NCBI RefSeq assembly: GCF_000686045.1
Contig: NZ_JMLV01000008.1
Coordinates: 1 to 64,000, forward strand
Length of the DNA: 64,000 nucleotides
Direction: 5' to 3'
Source: Fodinicurvata fenggangensis DSM 21160
GTDB taxonomy: Bacteria > Pseudomonadota > Alphaproteobacteria > Kiloniellales > DSM-21159
Both the position numbers and the translations under genes were made by a program. This document shows positions 8,844 to 17,182 of this stretch, piece by piece (position 1 is the stretch's first letter; every line of letters begins with the position of its first letter). The notes under the pieces were generated by a model. The model was not told the origin of the DNA, did no database searches, and saw only the letters and a list, made by a program, of their open reading frames with translations.

Positions 8844-9562
8844 GAAGCCTGGCGCGCCGGTTTCAGTGCCTGCTGGCCGATCCAGATGTCCAGGAACCCG
8901 CGCAACCAGTCGCCCAACGGGTCCAGGTGCCGTTCCGTGGCGGCCAATTGCGCCTCGCGCGACTGGGCCCCCGGTATTTCCAGCATGTGCGCGCCTGCTT
9001 CAAGCCACTGAGCCTGGATTTCGCGTGTCACCTCGGGGTGAAACTGCAGGCCATAGACGGACTCCCCATGACGGAAGGCCTGATGTTCGAACACGGGGCC
9101 ACGGGCCAGTTGCTCGCTGCCCGGTGGGGTCTCGAAACCCTGAAGATGCCAGTGAAAGACCATCATCTCCTCGGGCATCAGATCCTGGCCCGCTTCGGTC
9201 GGTTCAATCGGCACAAATCCGATTTCCGCTTTTTCCTCCGCATGCGGTCCGACCTTGCCGCCCAGCGCATGGGCAATCATCTGGGCGCCCAGACAGATCC
9301 CCAGCATGGGCTTGTCGGTCTTCATCCAGCGGGTGATCCAATCGATTTCCCGCCCCAGGTAATCAAGTTCGTTGACCTGGTCGACCATCTGCGCACCGCC
9401 ATAGATGACCGTGGCCGCATAGGGCTCTGTCTCGACCGGAAGTTCATGCCCCTCGGCAATCCAGCGCGTATCCAGCTCGAACCCGCGGCGCAGCAAATCG
9501 GCGCTGACCCGGTCGTTGCGCTCGCCCGGCATATGTCTGATCTGTAGAACTTTCGGCTTCAT
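8840..9562 (-). CDS. Class I glutamine amidotransferase (GMP-synthase-like glutaminase domain)
   Basis: From the ATG at 9560-9562 (MKPKVLQIRHMPGE) the protein is 240 residues, the usual length of stand-alone class I amidotransferases. The nucleophile elbow is PMLGICLGAQMIAHALGG, with the catalytic Cys in GICLGAQ; YGLQFHPEVT carries the catalytic His, and the Glu follows two residues later. FHWHLQGFETPPGSEQLA is typical of the YfeJ/GuaA-like group. A longer frame upstream is not supported by homology. It overlaps the damaged racemase-like gene downstream, so the two were one transcription unit. The substrate is unknown; acting on glutamine or gamma-glutamyl compounds is possible. Confidence 0.85.
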   Translation of the reverse strand: MKPKVLQIRHMPGERNDRVSADLLRRGFELDTRWIAEGHELPVETEPYAATVIYGGAQMVDQVNELDYLGREIDWITRWMKTDKPMLGICLGAQMIAHALGGKVGPHAEEKAEIGFVPIEPTEAGQDLMPEEMMVFHWHLQGFETPPGSEQLARGPVFEHQAFRHGESVYGLQFHPEVTREIQAQWLEAGAHMLEIPGAQSREAQLAATERHLDPLGDWLRGFLDIWIGQQALKPARQAS

Positions 9563-9820
9563 CTGAAACAACCTGAAAAGAGGGACATCGGCTACGCTGT
9601 CGGCAGGCAGTGTGCAGACGCGCAGCGCAAGGACAAGCAAAGACTGCCCGCAGCCTGCGAAAGGCCGCTCTGCACTACATTCAGATCCAAGCGATAACAA
9701 GCATGGACGCCGGGCTTCGATGTGCATATGCTTTCGGGAAACCGTTGCTGACTTGGCCGCCAAAAGAAGCGGCAAGAACCCGGCGGAGGGCATAATCGCC
9801 AACCTTAACCAGAGGTTCGA

Positions 9821-10282
9821 ATGCCCGAAGTCATGACAGATAGCTTCCGCACCCCTTGCGCTGAAGGGAACAGTTTCCAGCTCGACGAGCAGATTGCACA
9901 TCTGCTGCGTCGTGCCCACCAGCGTGCCTCTTCGCTTTTCCAGGGACAGCTCGCTCAATACGAGCTGACACCCGCACAGTACTTTGCCCTGACACGGCTG
10001 CGCGAAAGGCAACGCCTCTCCCAGAATCAGCTTGGCCGCGAAACGGCCATGGACCCCGCCACCATACAGGGGGTGGTCCAGCGTCTCGCAACCCGGGGCT
10101 TCATAGACCGCAAGCCCGACCCTCTGGATCGGCGCAGGATGGTCCTGGAACTAACCGACAGCGGCCGGAAATTGTCCGACAGCTTGGTAGAGGCAGCCTT
10201 CCGGGTGAACTGTGAAGTCCTGTCCCCCCTCCAGAAGGAGGAACAGGATGCGTTTCTCCGCCTGCTCTGCAAGATGGCCTGA
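9821..10282 (+). CDS. MarR-family transcriptional regulator
   Basis: A 153-residue winged-helix repressor-type protein. The DNA-binding domain runs through LTPAQYFALTRLRERQRLSQ, the recognition helix region AMDPATIQGVVQRLATRGFI, and the wing RKPDPLDRRRMVLELTDSG (about residues 50-120). It is divergent from the amidotransferase gene, with about 258 bases between starts, so it may control that operon; this is inference from position. Met5 is an alternative start. No effector can be deduced. Confidence 0.9.
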   Translation: MPEVMTDSFRTPCAEGNSFQLDEQIAHLLRRAHQRASSLFQGQLAQYELTPAQYFALTRLRERQRLSQNQLGRETAMDPATIQGVVQRLATRGFIDRKPDPLDRRRMVLELTDSGRKLSDSLVEAAFRVNCEVLSPLQKEEQDAFLRLLCKMA

Positions 10283-10308
10283 CGGCCAGCTTGGTGGGGG
10301 ATTAACGG

Positions 10309-11019
10309 TCAGTAGTCACGCGGCGTGAAGGGTCGCTTGCGGCGCGTCAGCCTGCTTTTCAGGCTGTCCTTCTTTTGCGCGCCCATTACCCGCTCCGGCA
10401 GGGACATGAAGCGCGACATGGTCTTGCCGAGACGTCCACCGACTTTCAGGACTTCATCGATCCGCCGATCCAGGAATGCCCAGGTCGCGTCGTAATTCTC
10501 CGAACGGTCATTCAACCAGTACAGGAAGGTCGAGGAATAGACACCGTAGAGAAGTGCGCGCTTGCTGTAGTAGTTGTAATCCGTGGCCGTGTCTCCGGCG
10601 GCATACCACATGATATCGACTGTCCGCCAAAGCAGGCGCGAAGCCAGGCCTGCATTGAAAGGCAGGGACAGGAAGGCCGCCCCCCGGCGCACGGCTTCCT
10701 TGTCCTGTTCCAGCAATTCAAGACGCAGGCGCACCAGCGCCGCGATCTTGTCCCGTACCTTGGAATCCCGGGGAATCTCTTCATCGAATCGCTCCAGCAT
10801 TTCCAGGTCGATACGATGATTGTAGGCCTCGATCAGATCGCGTCCCGGATCGGGGAAGGCATTCAGGACCAGTACCGTATCCAGGCCAAGCTCCCGCCCT
10901 GCGGCCAGCAAGGCGGCCTCACCCCAGCCATCGAAGGGCACGTGCGGCAGTGCCGCTTCAAGCAGCCGTGCCCTCAGCTCTTCCAGCGCCTCGTTTCCCT
11001 CTCTGGCTTCTTCGCTCAC
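10309..11019 (-). CDS. coq9: COQ9-family ubiquinone biosynthesis protein
   Basis: A 236-residue protein with the COQ9 domain across most of its length: LLEAALPHVPFDGWGEAAL near the N-terminus and VDIMWYAAGDTATDYNYYSKR, YSSTFLYWLNDRSE in the C-terminal half, the family's best conserved segments. COQ9 binds lipid and assists COQ7-type hydroxylation in ubiquinone synthesis; it occurs in mitochondria and alphaproteobacteria, which supports the proposed lineage. Its ATG overlaps the stop of def by four bases (ATGA at 11016-11019), indicating translational coupling. Confidence 0.93.
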   Translation of the reverse strand: MSEEAREGNEALEELRARLLEAALPHVPFDGWGEAALLAAGRELGLDTVLVLNAFPDPGRDLIEAYNHRIDLEMLERFDEEIPRDSKVRDKIAALVRLRLELLEQDKEAVRRGAAFLSLPFNAGLASRLLWRTVDIMWYAAGDTATDYNYYSKRALLYGVYSSTFLYWLNDRSENYDATWAFLDRRIDEVLKVGGRLGKTMSRFMSLPERVMGAQKKDSLKSRLTRRKRPFTPRDY

Positions 11020-11546
11020 GCGTCCGCTCCCTGATGATGCAGTTCCGAGGAATAGATAAGCTTCCTCATGTCACCAATATGATGTGCATAGAGCACGCCG
11101 TCGAGATGATCGCATTCATGCTGCAGGATCCGGGCTTCGAATCCACTGGCCTCTTGTGTGTGCAGCTTTCCCGACTCGTCGTAATAGCGGCAGGTCACCT
11201 GTTTGTAGCGCCAGACTTCTCCCGCAAGGCCAGGCAGGGACAGGCAGGCTTCCCATCCAGGATCCTTCGCTTCACCCAGCGGCACGATCGTCGGATTGAC
11301 CAGGACGCGCATGTCATTGCTGCCCAGGCGGTTCGTTTTCAGGTGACGTCCCGGCACGCGATAAACGACCAGGCGCAAGGCGCGACCGATCTGCGGCGCA
11401 GCAAGCCCGCTGCCTCCCTCGCATTGCAGGGTCTCCTTCATGTCCGCGATCAGACGGCGCAGCTCGCCGTCGTGCAGATCCTGAATGACCTGCGCCTTCT
11501 GCGCCAATAACGGATGTCCCATCCGCAGGATCTTGAGAACAGCCAT
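11016..11546 (-). CDS. def: Peptide deformylase
   Basis: Removes the N-formyl group from nascent proteins. The 176-residue protein has all three deformylase motifs: GGSGLAAPQIG (motif 1), EACLSLPG (motif 2, with the metal-binding Cys; most enzymes have EGCLSVPG), and QHECDHLDGVLY (motif 3, HExxH). The segment LAGEVWRYKQVTCRYYDESG is intact. The relaxed motif 2 suggests a secondary deformylase paralogue, but the active-site residues are present. It leads a def-coq9 operon and is divergent from rpsU. Confidence 0.95.
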   Translation of the reverse strand: MAVLKILRMGHPLLAQKAQVIQDLHDGELRRLIADMKETLQCEGGSGLAAPQIGRALRLVVYRVPGRHLKTNRLGSNDMRVLVNPTIVPLGEAKDPGWEACLSLPGLAGEVWRYKQVTCRYYDESGKLHTQEASGFEARILQHECDHLDGVLYAHHIGDMRKLIYSSELHHQGADA

Positions 11547-11710
11547 AATCTGTTGTATGAATCAATTGTCCTTGGGCGTAAAGATTGCGTCTGCGGAAGG
11601 CATATAGGTTCTTTTCACAGGAACCGAGCCGTGCTATTGAACCGGCTCCGCAGCGACGAGCGTTGCGGAACGGTTGTTTTTGTTCAAGAGATCAGGAGGT
11701 TCGAGCTTCC

Positions 11711-11914
11711 GTGCAAGTACACGTTCGCGATAACAATGTCGATCAGGCCCTGCGCGCACTCAAGAAGAAGCTGCAGCGCGAAGGCGTCTTCCGTGAAATG
11801 AAACTGCGCCGCCATTTCGAGAAGCCATCCGAGAAGCGCAAGCGTGAGCGCGCCGAAGCCGTGCGCCGCTATCGCAAGCTTCTCCGCAAGCGCATGGAGC
11901 GCGAGGGCTTCTAG
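11711..11914 (+). CDS. rpsU: Small ribosomal subunit protein bS21
   Basis: A basic 67-residue protein starting at GTG 11711-11713 with the standard N-terminus [20 protein letters not shown], ending [13 protein letters not shown] chose GTG because the family begins exactly there and AGGAGG lies 11 bases upstream (11694-11699); the open frame continues upstream but without homology. bS21 helps the 30S subunit in initiation. The gene is monocistronic and closed by a strong terminator. Confidence 0.97.
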   Translation: MQVHVRDNNVDQALRALKKKLQREGVFREMKLRRHFEKPSEKRKRERAEAVRRYRKLLRKRMEREGF

Positions 11915-11949
11915 GCCTCTCTCCTCCTCCAGAGGCTCGAACAATTCTC

Positions 11950-11987
11950 AAGAAAAGCGCAGCTCGGTTTCGGGCTGCGCTTTTCTT
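11950..11987 (+). terminator. Terminator downstream of rpsU
   Basis: A perfect 13-base stem, AGAAAAGCGCAGC at 11951-11963 with GCTGCGCTTTTCT at 11974-11986. The 3' arm supplies the T-rich tail. It lies 36 bases after the rpsU stop. Confidence 0.92.
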
Positions 11988-12032
11988 GTGTCTTTGCACA
12001 GCACCGCTGCTGGCCGGCCTGGGCCATAACTC

Positions 12033-12073
12033 TTGACATATTCTCGTATATGAGAATTATTTTCATATATGAG
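12033..12073 (+). promoter_or_regulatory. Promoter and overlapping operator of the XRE-cupin gene (possibly leaderless)
   Basis: A consensus -35 TTGACA (12033-12038) is followed after 17 bases by ATTATT (12056-12061), which puts the predicted transcription start close to the ATG at 12069. No Shine-Dalgarno sequence precedes the ATG, so the mRNA may be leaderless. The spacer holds the inverted repeat ATTCTC-GTATAT-GAGAAT (12040-12057). A second similar half, TTTTCATATATGAG (12060-12073), overlaps the start codon, with TATATGAG repeated 19 bases apart. This is what an autoregulated XRE operator would look like. Confidence 0.65.
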
Positions 12074-12626
12074 CGAGAACCCAATTGATAACCGCCTTGC
12101 GGACCGCCTGAAAAGCCTGCGCCTGGAACAGGACTGGTCGCTCGATCACTTGGCTGGGCAAAGTGGTATCAGCCGCGCGTCCCTCTCTCGCATCGAGAAC
12201 GGCGAGGTCAGCCCGACAGCGAACATTCTGGGGCGCCTCTGTTCCGCCTACGGCCTGACCCTTTCGCGCCTGATGCAGATGGTCGAAGACGACTACACGC
12301 CCCTGATCAGGCGTACGGAGCAGGAGGTCTGGCACGACCCGAACGCCGGCTTTTTCAGACGCAGCATTTCACCGCCGGCCCAGCAACTGGCCGGGGAAGC
12401 CATCGAGGCGGAACTCCAGGCCAACCAATCCATTGCCTACGACAGGCCCCCACGCGATGGCCTTGAGCATCACCTCTTCCTGCTGGAAGGCGCCCTGGAA
12501 ATCACGATCAACGGGCAAAGTCACTGTCTTCAGGCCGGAGATTGCCTGCGCTATCGGCTTTCAGGGCCGAGTCTGTTTCGAACGCAGCCTGACAGCGTGG
12601 CCCGCTACGTCCTGTTCACGGTCTAG
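12069..12626 (+). CDS. XRE-family regulator with C-terminal cupin domain
   Basis: The 185-residue protein has an N-terminal HTH (LKSLRLEQDWSLDHLAGQSG, then ISRASLSRIENGEVSPTANI, residues about 13-55) and a C-terminal cupin (EHHLFLLEGALEITINGQSH, then LQAGDCLRYR, residues about 125-170). Such HTH-cupin proteins usually sense a small molecule and control a nearby transporter or metabolic gene. It forms an operon with the acetyltransferase gene, which starts 11 bases after its stop. The palindromic operator over its promoter suggests autoregulation. The ligand is unknown. Confidence 0.93.
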   Translation: MSENPIDNRLADRLKSLRLEQDWSLDHLAGQSGISRASLSRIENGEVSPTANILGRLCSAYGLTLSRLMQMVEDDYTPLIRRTEQEVWHDPNAGFFRRSISPPAQQLAGEAIEAELQANQSIAYDRPPRDGLEHHLFLLEGALEITINGQSHCLQAGDCLRYRLSGPSLFRTQPDSVARYVLFTV

Positions 12627-12636
12627 GAGCACGCTC

Positions 12637-13188
12637 ATGCAGGAATCACCCTCCGTGACTCTGGCCCGCCTTAGGGGAAAGGACCTCTCGGACAACCTGC
12701 AGGAGCTTGGCGAACTGCTGCATGCCTGCGTCCACGACGGCGCGAACATCAACTTCATCCTGCCCTTCAGTGTGGGCGATGCGATCGCTTTCTGGAACGA
12801 CAAGGTCATGCCCGCCTTGGACGAGGAGCACCGTTTCCTGTTTGTCGCCTGGGAGCATCCGCCAGAAGGCGCCGCGCGCCTGGCCGGTGCTGTCCAGTTG
12901 AACTGCGACATGCCGCCCAACCAGGCCCACAGGGCGGAAATCACCAAGCTGCTTGTCCACCCGACATGCCGCCGTCGCGGCATTGCCCGAAAGCTGATGC
13001 GCGAGGCCGAAAACCAGGCCCGCAGGCTGGAGCGCAGCCTGATAACACTGGACACCACGACAGGCAGCGCGGCCGAGCAACTCTATCTCTCTCTTGGGTA
13101 CCTCAGCCTCGGCGCCATCCCGGCCTATGCCCGGGATCCCAAGGAGGACCGCCTGGACCCTGCCACCATCCTCTATAAGCAGCTCTGA
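12637..13188 (+). CDS. GNAT-family N-acetyltransferase
   Basis: The 183-residue protein starts at ATG 12637 after AGGAG (12625-12629), which overlaps the stop codon of the upstream regulator. The acetyl-CoA-binding motif A is clear: AEITKLLVHPTCRRRGIARKL, with the R-R-G-I-A pyrophosphate loop (about residues 107-124). Motif B follows with LDTTTGSAAEQLYLSLGY. The substrate cannot be deduced. Co-transcription with the XRE-cupin regulator suggests that both respond to the same compound, perhaps a toxic amine or amino acid. Confidence 0.92.
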   Translation: MQESPSVTLARLRGKDLSDNLQELGELLHACVHDGANINFILPFSVGDAIAFWNDKVMPALDEEHRFLFVAWEHPPEGAARLAGAVQLNCDMPPNQAHRAEITKLLVHPTCRRRGIARKLMREAENQARRLERSLITLDTTTGSAAEQLYLSLGYLSLGAIPAYARDPKEDRLDPATILYKQL

Positions 13189-13329
13189 GAACCACCAACC
13201 CTGGGTGTTTGGTTCCGTTATTTGATTATGGGTCATCCATGCAAGGATCGACGGATGTTCTATGGGAGAGGTTTCTGCGATTCGCTGGATGCATTCAGAA
13301 GCCAGGCAGACGGTGCCCAAGACGGGGCA

Positions 13330-13365
13330 TCCCTCCTGATGCAGCGATGGCTACATCAGGAGGGA
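13330..13365. repeat. Perfect 12-base inverted repeat after the 657-residue repeat protein gene
   Basis: TCCCTCCTGATG (13330-13341) pairs with CATCAGGAGGGA (13354-13365) around a 12-base loop. It ends 5 bases from the minus-strand stop codon. No T-tract follows on either strand, so it may be a non-canonical terminator or 3' end protector serving both convergent genes. Confidence 0.55.
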
Positions 13366-13370
13366 ACTCC

Positions 13371-15344
13371 TTAGCGGCAGCTTACACTCGCAGGCAGCGC
13401 CCCGAACTCAGGCAAGGTTCCGCTGGCAGTCTGTGACAGCGTCCAGCTTCCGCTATTGTTGTTGTCAATCCAACCCCACTGTCCTTCGCGGAAATCGCCG
13501 TTCTTGGAAAAAAACTTGAGGTCGAACCAGCCTGTCCGCGCGCCGTTGGTAAAGCGGCCAACGAAGCCATTACCATCCCACATGCCGGCCATAACGCCTT
13601 TATCGGCGTGGTCGCCGACCATAAAGAGATCGCGCGACATCAGCGTGATGGGACCGTAATTGCTGTCGTATCGCCCGTCGTAGACCGTCCGATCCTGCTG
13701 GATGGTCTGAGTTGTTCCTTGTCCACGAGTGAAGTTGTTCAGCCTGTCTGGAGCCGGTCCGGTGCGTTGGCCACTCCAGGAATCGCTCAGTCCCTGGTCG
13801 TGCCAACCCCAACGGCCTTCGAATCGACCATTCCCGGCGGCCTCCCAGCGGAACACGCCGTTCCGACCGCCGTTGGTAAAGACGCCGGCCACACAGCCAT
13901 CAGACACCTTGCCCACCATGATTCCTTGGTTTGCGTAGTCGCCCACCAGGTACCGGCCGATCCGATGCAGCCGCAGTTCCCCGTATGAGCTGTTCCACGT
14001 GCCAGCGAAGTGGTCACCGTCGGCACTTGAGCTTGCATCGCCTGTCGTTCCAGTGCCCTGCTCGCCGTCGCTTGTCTGGGCAGGACCGGATACACGATAC
14101 GGCTGCCCATTGACCAGAGCGCGCCCGCCGTTCGGATTGTCAAATCGGATATCCCGGATCTTGCCGCTGGTGCGGTAGCCATCCGCACCACTGCTGACAC
14201 GCCCCGTAGCGCTGTTACCGGATACGTTGTCATTACTGTTGAAACTGACCTGATTCCCCTCGAGCTGCCCGTTGACCGGCTTTAGCGATGCAGTTGCAGT
14301 GATCGTGTAACCGGTAGCCCCGGAGACGTTGCGACTGTCGATCACCACTGTATCTCCGCCGCGGGCCTTGGTGTCCGGCTGGCCTACACTGCCACGCGGC
14401 TCACCGTCGATCAGGACGTTGGCAGCAGTTGGGTCGTCCAGTTGCACGTCGTTCACCTGGCCGACCACGCGGTAGGCATCATTGCCGCTACCGACAGTTC
14501 CGCGAGCACGTGTTCGCGACCGACTGTCGTTGGCATCGACACTGGCGTAATAGCCCGCGATCGTTCCGGCAATCGGCTCCAGGTAATCGGACACTGACAG
14601 GTTGTAGCCAGTTGATCCCGAAACATCGCTGCTGGCAATCAGCACAGTGTGGTCCGCTCCGATTCGATCGGCTTCCAACCTGTACTTCATTGCCTTGACC
14701 GCGCTCTGCCCTTTGAAAGCGACCGTCAACACGTGCCCGGGAATGGCGAAGGCGCGCTGCCAGATCTTGCCCTGATTCTGCCGGCCGGGGTCAATGGTGA
14801 AGCTCCAGATCTTCTCGCCGTCGACACCATGACCCGGACCACCGGGCGGATACTTGCACACCGTCACGCGGGTCTTGCCCTTATTGGCACGCTCGTCCCG
14901 CTTCTTGATACGAAGCTTGACGAAGGGTTCGGCGATCGGTGACGAACTGATATACATGCGCGTGAACTGGGACTTGATATTGCCCTCATAGCTGCCACCA
15001 ACACGCAGCTCTCGCGGACCAATCGTGCCCCAGCCATTCTTGTTCAGCTTATTCCACTGGGCGATCATCTTGCGGCTGGTTTGGTCGATCTTATCCGCTT
15101 GCTCGAAGCATTGCTTATAGATCTGGGCAGACTGCGGTAGAGTTGCGCCAGCGCTCAGGAGCGCCGCCCCGGCCGTTCCGGCAGCGCAACCGACGCTCTT
15201 GGCAATCTTGTCGTATTCCGTCCAGATGTCAGCGGCTGCCTTGGCCCCGGTGGTGCAGTTCGCTGCATGGGCCACAGGCCCAAGTACCATCGTTGCGGCA
15301 AGCGCAAGGGCACCTACCAATCCAGGACTGAATATACGTTTCAT
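13371..15344 (-). CDS. Large secreted protein of unknown function with two kinds of internal repeats
   Basis: A 657-residue protein with a signal peptide (residues 1-27, cleavage after VAHA). The N-terminal part (28-210) has several Cys residues and no domain I recognise. Residues about 225-315 and 328-415 form one repeat pair: each has VSG(S/A)TGY near its start and V(N)DVQLDDP or IRDIRFDNP near its end. Residues about 446-527 and 555-640 form another pair: (N/D)S(S/N)YG, then VGD(Y/H)A(N/D)(Q/K)G(I/V)M, FTNG, and a GxWGW motif. The second type recalls beta-barrel repeats. It is probably periplasmic or surface-exposed. It is divergent from a lipoprotein/DUF3137 pair across a 250-base gap. 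No function is assigned. Confidence 0.75.
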   Translation of the reverse strand: MKRIFSPGLVGALALAATMVLGPVAHAANCTTGAKAAADIWTEYDKIAKSVGCAAGTAGAALLSAGATLPQSAQIYKQCFEQADKIDQTSRKMIAQWNKLNKNGWGTIGPRELRVGGSYEGNIKSQFTRMYISSSPIAEPFVKLRIKKRDERANKGKTRVTVCKYPPGGPGHGVDGEKIWSFTIDPGRQNQGKIWQRAFAIPGHVLTVAFKGQSAVKAMKYRLEADRIGADHTVLIASSDVSGSTGYNLSVSDYLEPIAGTIAGYYASVDANDSRSRTRARGTVGSGNDAYRVVGQVNDVQLDDPTAANVLIDGEPRGSVGQPDTKARGGDTVVIDSRNVSGATGYTITATASLKPVNGQLEGNQVSFNSNDNVSGNSATGRVSSGADGYRTSGKIRDIRFDNPNGGRALVNGQPYRVSGPAQTSDGEQGTGTTGDASSSADGDHFAGTWNSSYGELRLHRIGRYLVGDYANQGIMVGKVSDGCVAGVFTNGGRNGVFRWEAAGNGRFEGRWGWHDQGLSDSWSGQRTGPAPDRLNNFTRGQGTTQTIQQDRTVYDGRYDSNYGPITLMSRDLFMVGDHADKGVMAGMWDGNGFVGRFTNGARTGWFDLKFFSKNGDFREGQWGWIDNNNSGSWTLSQTASGTLPEFGALPASVSCR

Positions 15345-15594
15345 CCCCTTTGTACCTCCTAGACTGTGTCGGTTTCGGTCGGTGCTGAGCTAGGCACCGC
15401 CCTGGCGCTGAGGCGCCCGATTCGGGTCTTCCTTGGCATCTGGAATCCTCGGTTCATCAGCTATTCTTAGTTTGCACCCCCTGCTTCGCCGAATTTCTTT
15501 AACTTTACACAAAAAGACCGCAGAATCTATCATAGAGATAGTACCATGAAACTAACGTTCCGTTTTTGGAGAACGCATCATTACGGGGGGCGGC

Positions 15595-16140
15595 ATGCAA
15601 AAATGGGGAGTATTTTGCGTTGCCCCCGGGATACTACTGGCTTTACTGATGGCGGCATGTACTCATGGAGCGGCGCATGAGCAATCACGTGGCCTGTACC
15701 GTCCGGTCGACCTGCCAGCTCCCGTAGTACAGACTCGCAGTAAGCTGCTGAAGGCCGCACAAGCCGGTGATTTACAAGCCTTGCAGCCAATCCTTGAACA
15801 AGCCGAATACTTCCAGTTCAGCTATGCCGTCGCCTCCGACCCAATCGCCTATTGGCAGCAAAATGTCGACCGTCAAGACGGACAGACAGTCCTGCGTGCA
15901 CTGGCACAGGTGCTCGCGCTTCCCGCAGCAAGAAAACCAGACGGTGCCTTTGTGTGGCCCTACCTTGCCTCCATGCCAGCACAACCCTATGAAGAACTGA
16001 CTCCGGAGCAGGCCGCTGACGTTAGCCTGTTGATGACGCGCGAGGATTGGAACAGGCGGGCAGCGGAGGTCGGATATACGGGCTATCGGTTGACGATCCG
16101 TGCGGATGGAACCTGGATCGGCTTCATCGCCGGTGATTGA
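15595..16140 (+). CDS. Putative lipoprotein of unknown function
   Basis: A 181-residue protein with a lipoprotein signal (MQKWGVFCVAPGILLALLMA, then AC with the lipobox Cys at 22). The mature part has KLLKAAQAGDLQALQPILEQ, resembling a single ankyrin-like helix pair. Later comes WPYLASMPAQPYEELTPEQ and a C-terminal GYTGYRLTIRADGTWIGFIAGD, a beta-hairpin ending typical of small periplasmic proteins. It is followed after 13 bases by the DUF3137 gene, so the two are likely an operon. I do not recognise a named family. Confidence 0.75.
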   Translation: MQKWGVFCVAPGILLALLMAACTHGAAHEQSRGLYRPVDLPAPVVQTRSKLLKAAQAGDLQALQPILEQAEYFQFSYAVASDPIAYWQQNVDRQDGQTVLRALAQVLALPAARKPDGAFVWPYLASMPAQPYEELTPEQAADVSLLMTREDWNRRAAEVGYTGYRLTIRADGTWIGFIAGD

Positions 16141-16153
16141 GGAGCCGAAAAAA

Positions 16154-17149
16154 TTGAGCGATCGCGAAAGTGATATGAGAGAACGCACAGCCAAGCTGAC
16201 GCAACTGCTGGGTCCCCAGCGTCGTCGAGAGCTGCGCCGAATAGCAACGCGTCTGATGGTCGCAAGCGTGATCGCAGCTGGCCCACTTTATCTGCTGGCC
16301 GTTCGGGTAGACGGCATTAAAGACCTGGGCGGCCTTGTCGTATTGACGACACTTTTCTTTGGTGTGCCGGCCTATCTAATTCTGGTCGCCGGACCAACGG
16401 CCTGGCGCAACCAGGTAACTGCGACTGGTCTGCCAGCCGCCTGCGCATTGACGGGCCTGCATTCTCTCGACCAGGTGGACAACACGTCGGATGCACCAGC
16501 AGCTGCCAGAAAGTTGGGACTGCTGCCCGACTACAACAGATTCGACGTCTCAGCCAGACTGAGCGGTTCGCTGGACGGTGTGCCAACCAGGCTGCTTGAC
16601 TTGACTTTGAGCGAGACAGGTGGAACCGGGCATCGTGTAGTCTTCAAGGGACTTCTGTTCTGCTTTGATCTGCCGCAGGCGGCGGGAATGAAGGCGACAG
16701 TACGAGCGCGAAGCTCATTCGTGCGTCGGCTGCTGCAGAAGCTACGAACCGCGGTGCGCCACAGTTCCATGCGTGAGGTCGATCAGACTCATGCCTACAC
16801 GATACGATCTGATAATCCCGAAAGAGCAAGAACCTGGATCACGCCTGAGGTATTGACCGCGCTGGAGGGCATAGGCCGAGCCGAAGGACGTCGTCTTGAT
16901 ACCACCACGATCGCCAGCATCCTCTGTGGACTGTTGACACGCAACATGAGAGAAAAGTCAGTGGTGGCCGGTGTGTATAATGAAACCTTCTATCTGGCCG
17001 TGGATCGCAGATCTCCGCTTGTGCACGCCCCGCATCCGCTCACAGCACCAGAAACGCCGGAAGCGCTGACAGATCTGTGGGACCAGCGCATCGCGCGTGT
17101 GCTGCAGCCGATCCGTGATCTACTCAAAACCGCCCCGTTCCGCGCCTGA
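16154..17149 (+). CDS. DUF3137-like membrane protein
   Basis: I place the start at TTG 16154 because TGAGGAG lies 9 bases upstream at 16138-16144; ATG 16175 is the alternative. From TTG the product is 331 residues. Two membrane segments follow the basic N-terminus (about residues 33-52 and 60-80), then a cytoplasmic domain with RFDVSARLSGSLDGVPTRLL, GTGHRVVFKGLLFCFDLP and YNETFYLAVDRRSPL. These elements match DUF3137 (galanin-like) proteins, whose role is unknown. Its neighbour upstream is a lipoprotein gene on the same strand, suggesting a shared envelope function. Confidence 0.7.
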   Translation: MSDRESDMRERTAKLTQLLGPQRRRELRRIATRLMVASVIAAGPLYLLAVRVDGIKDLGGLVVLTTLFFGVPAYLILVAGPTAWRNQVTATGLPAACALTGLHSLDQVDNTSDAPAAARKLGLLPDYNRFDVSARLSGSLDGVPTRLLDLTLSETGGTGHRVVFKGLLFCFDLPQAAGMKATVRARSSFVRRLLQKLRTAVRHSSMREVDQTHAYTIRSDNPERARTWITPEVLTALEGIGRAEGRRLDTTTIASILCGLLTRNMREKSVVAGVYNETFYLAVDRRSPLVHAPHPLTAPETPEALTDLWDQRIARVLQPIRDLLKTAPFRA

Positions 17150-17182
17150 CCACGCTGAACCGAACGCTTTAAATTGAAACGT

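Noticed and set aside
8052-9547. Plus-strand frames across the racemase-like and amidotransferase genes
   Set aside because: Antisense to genes with clear family motifs; no homology on the plus strand.
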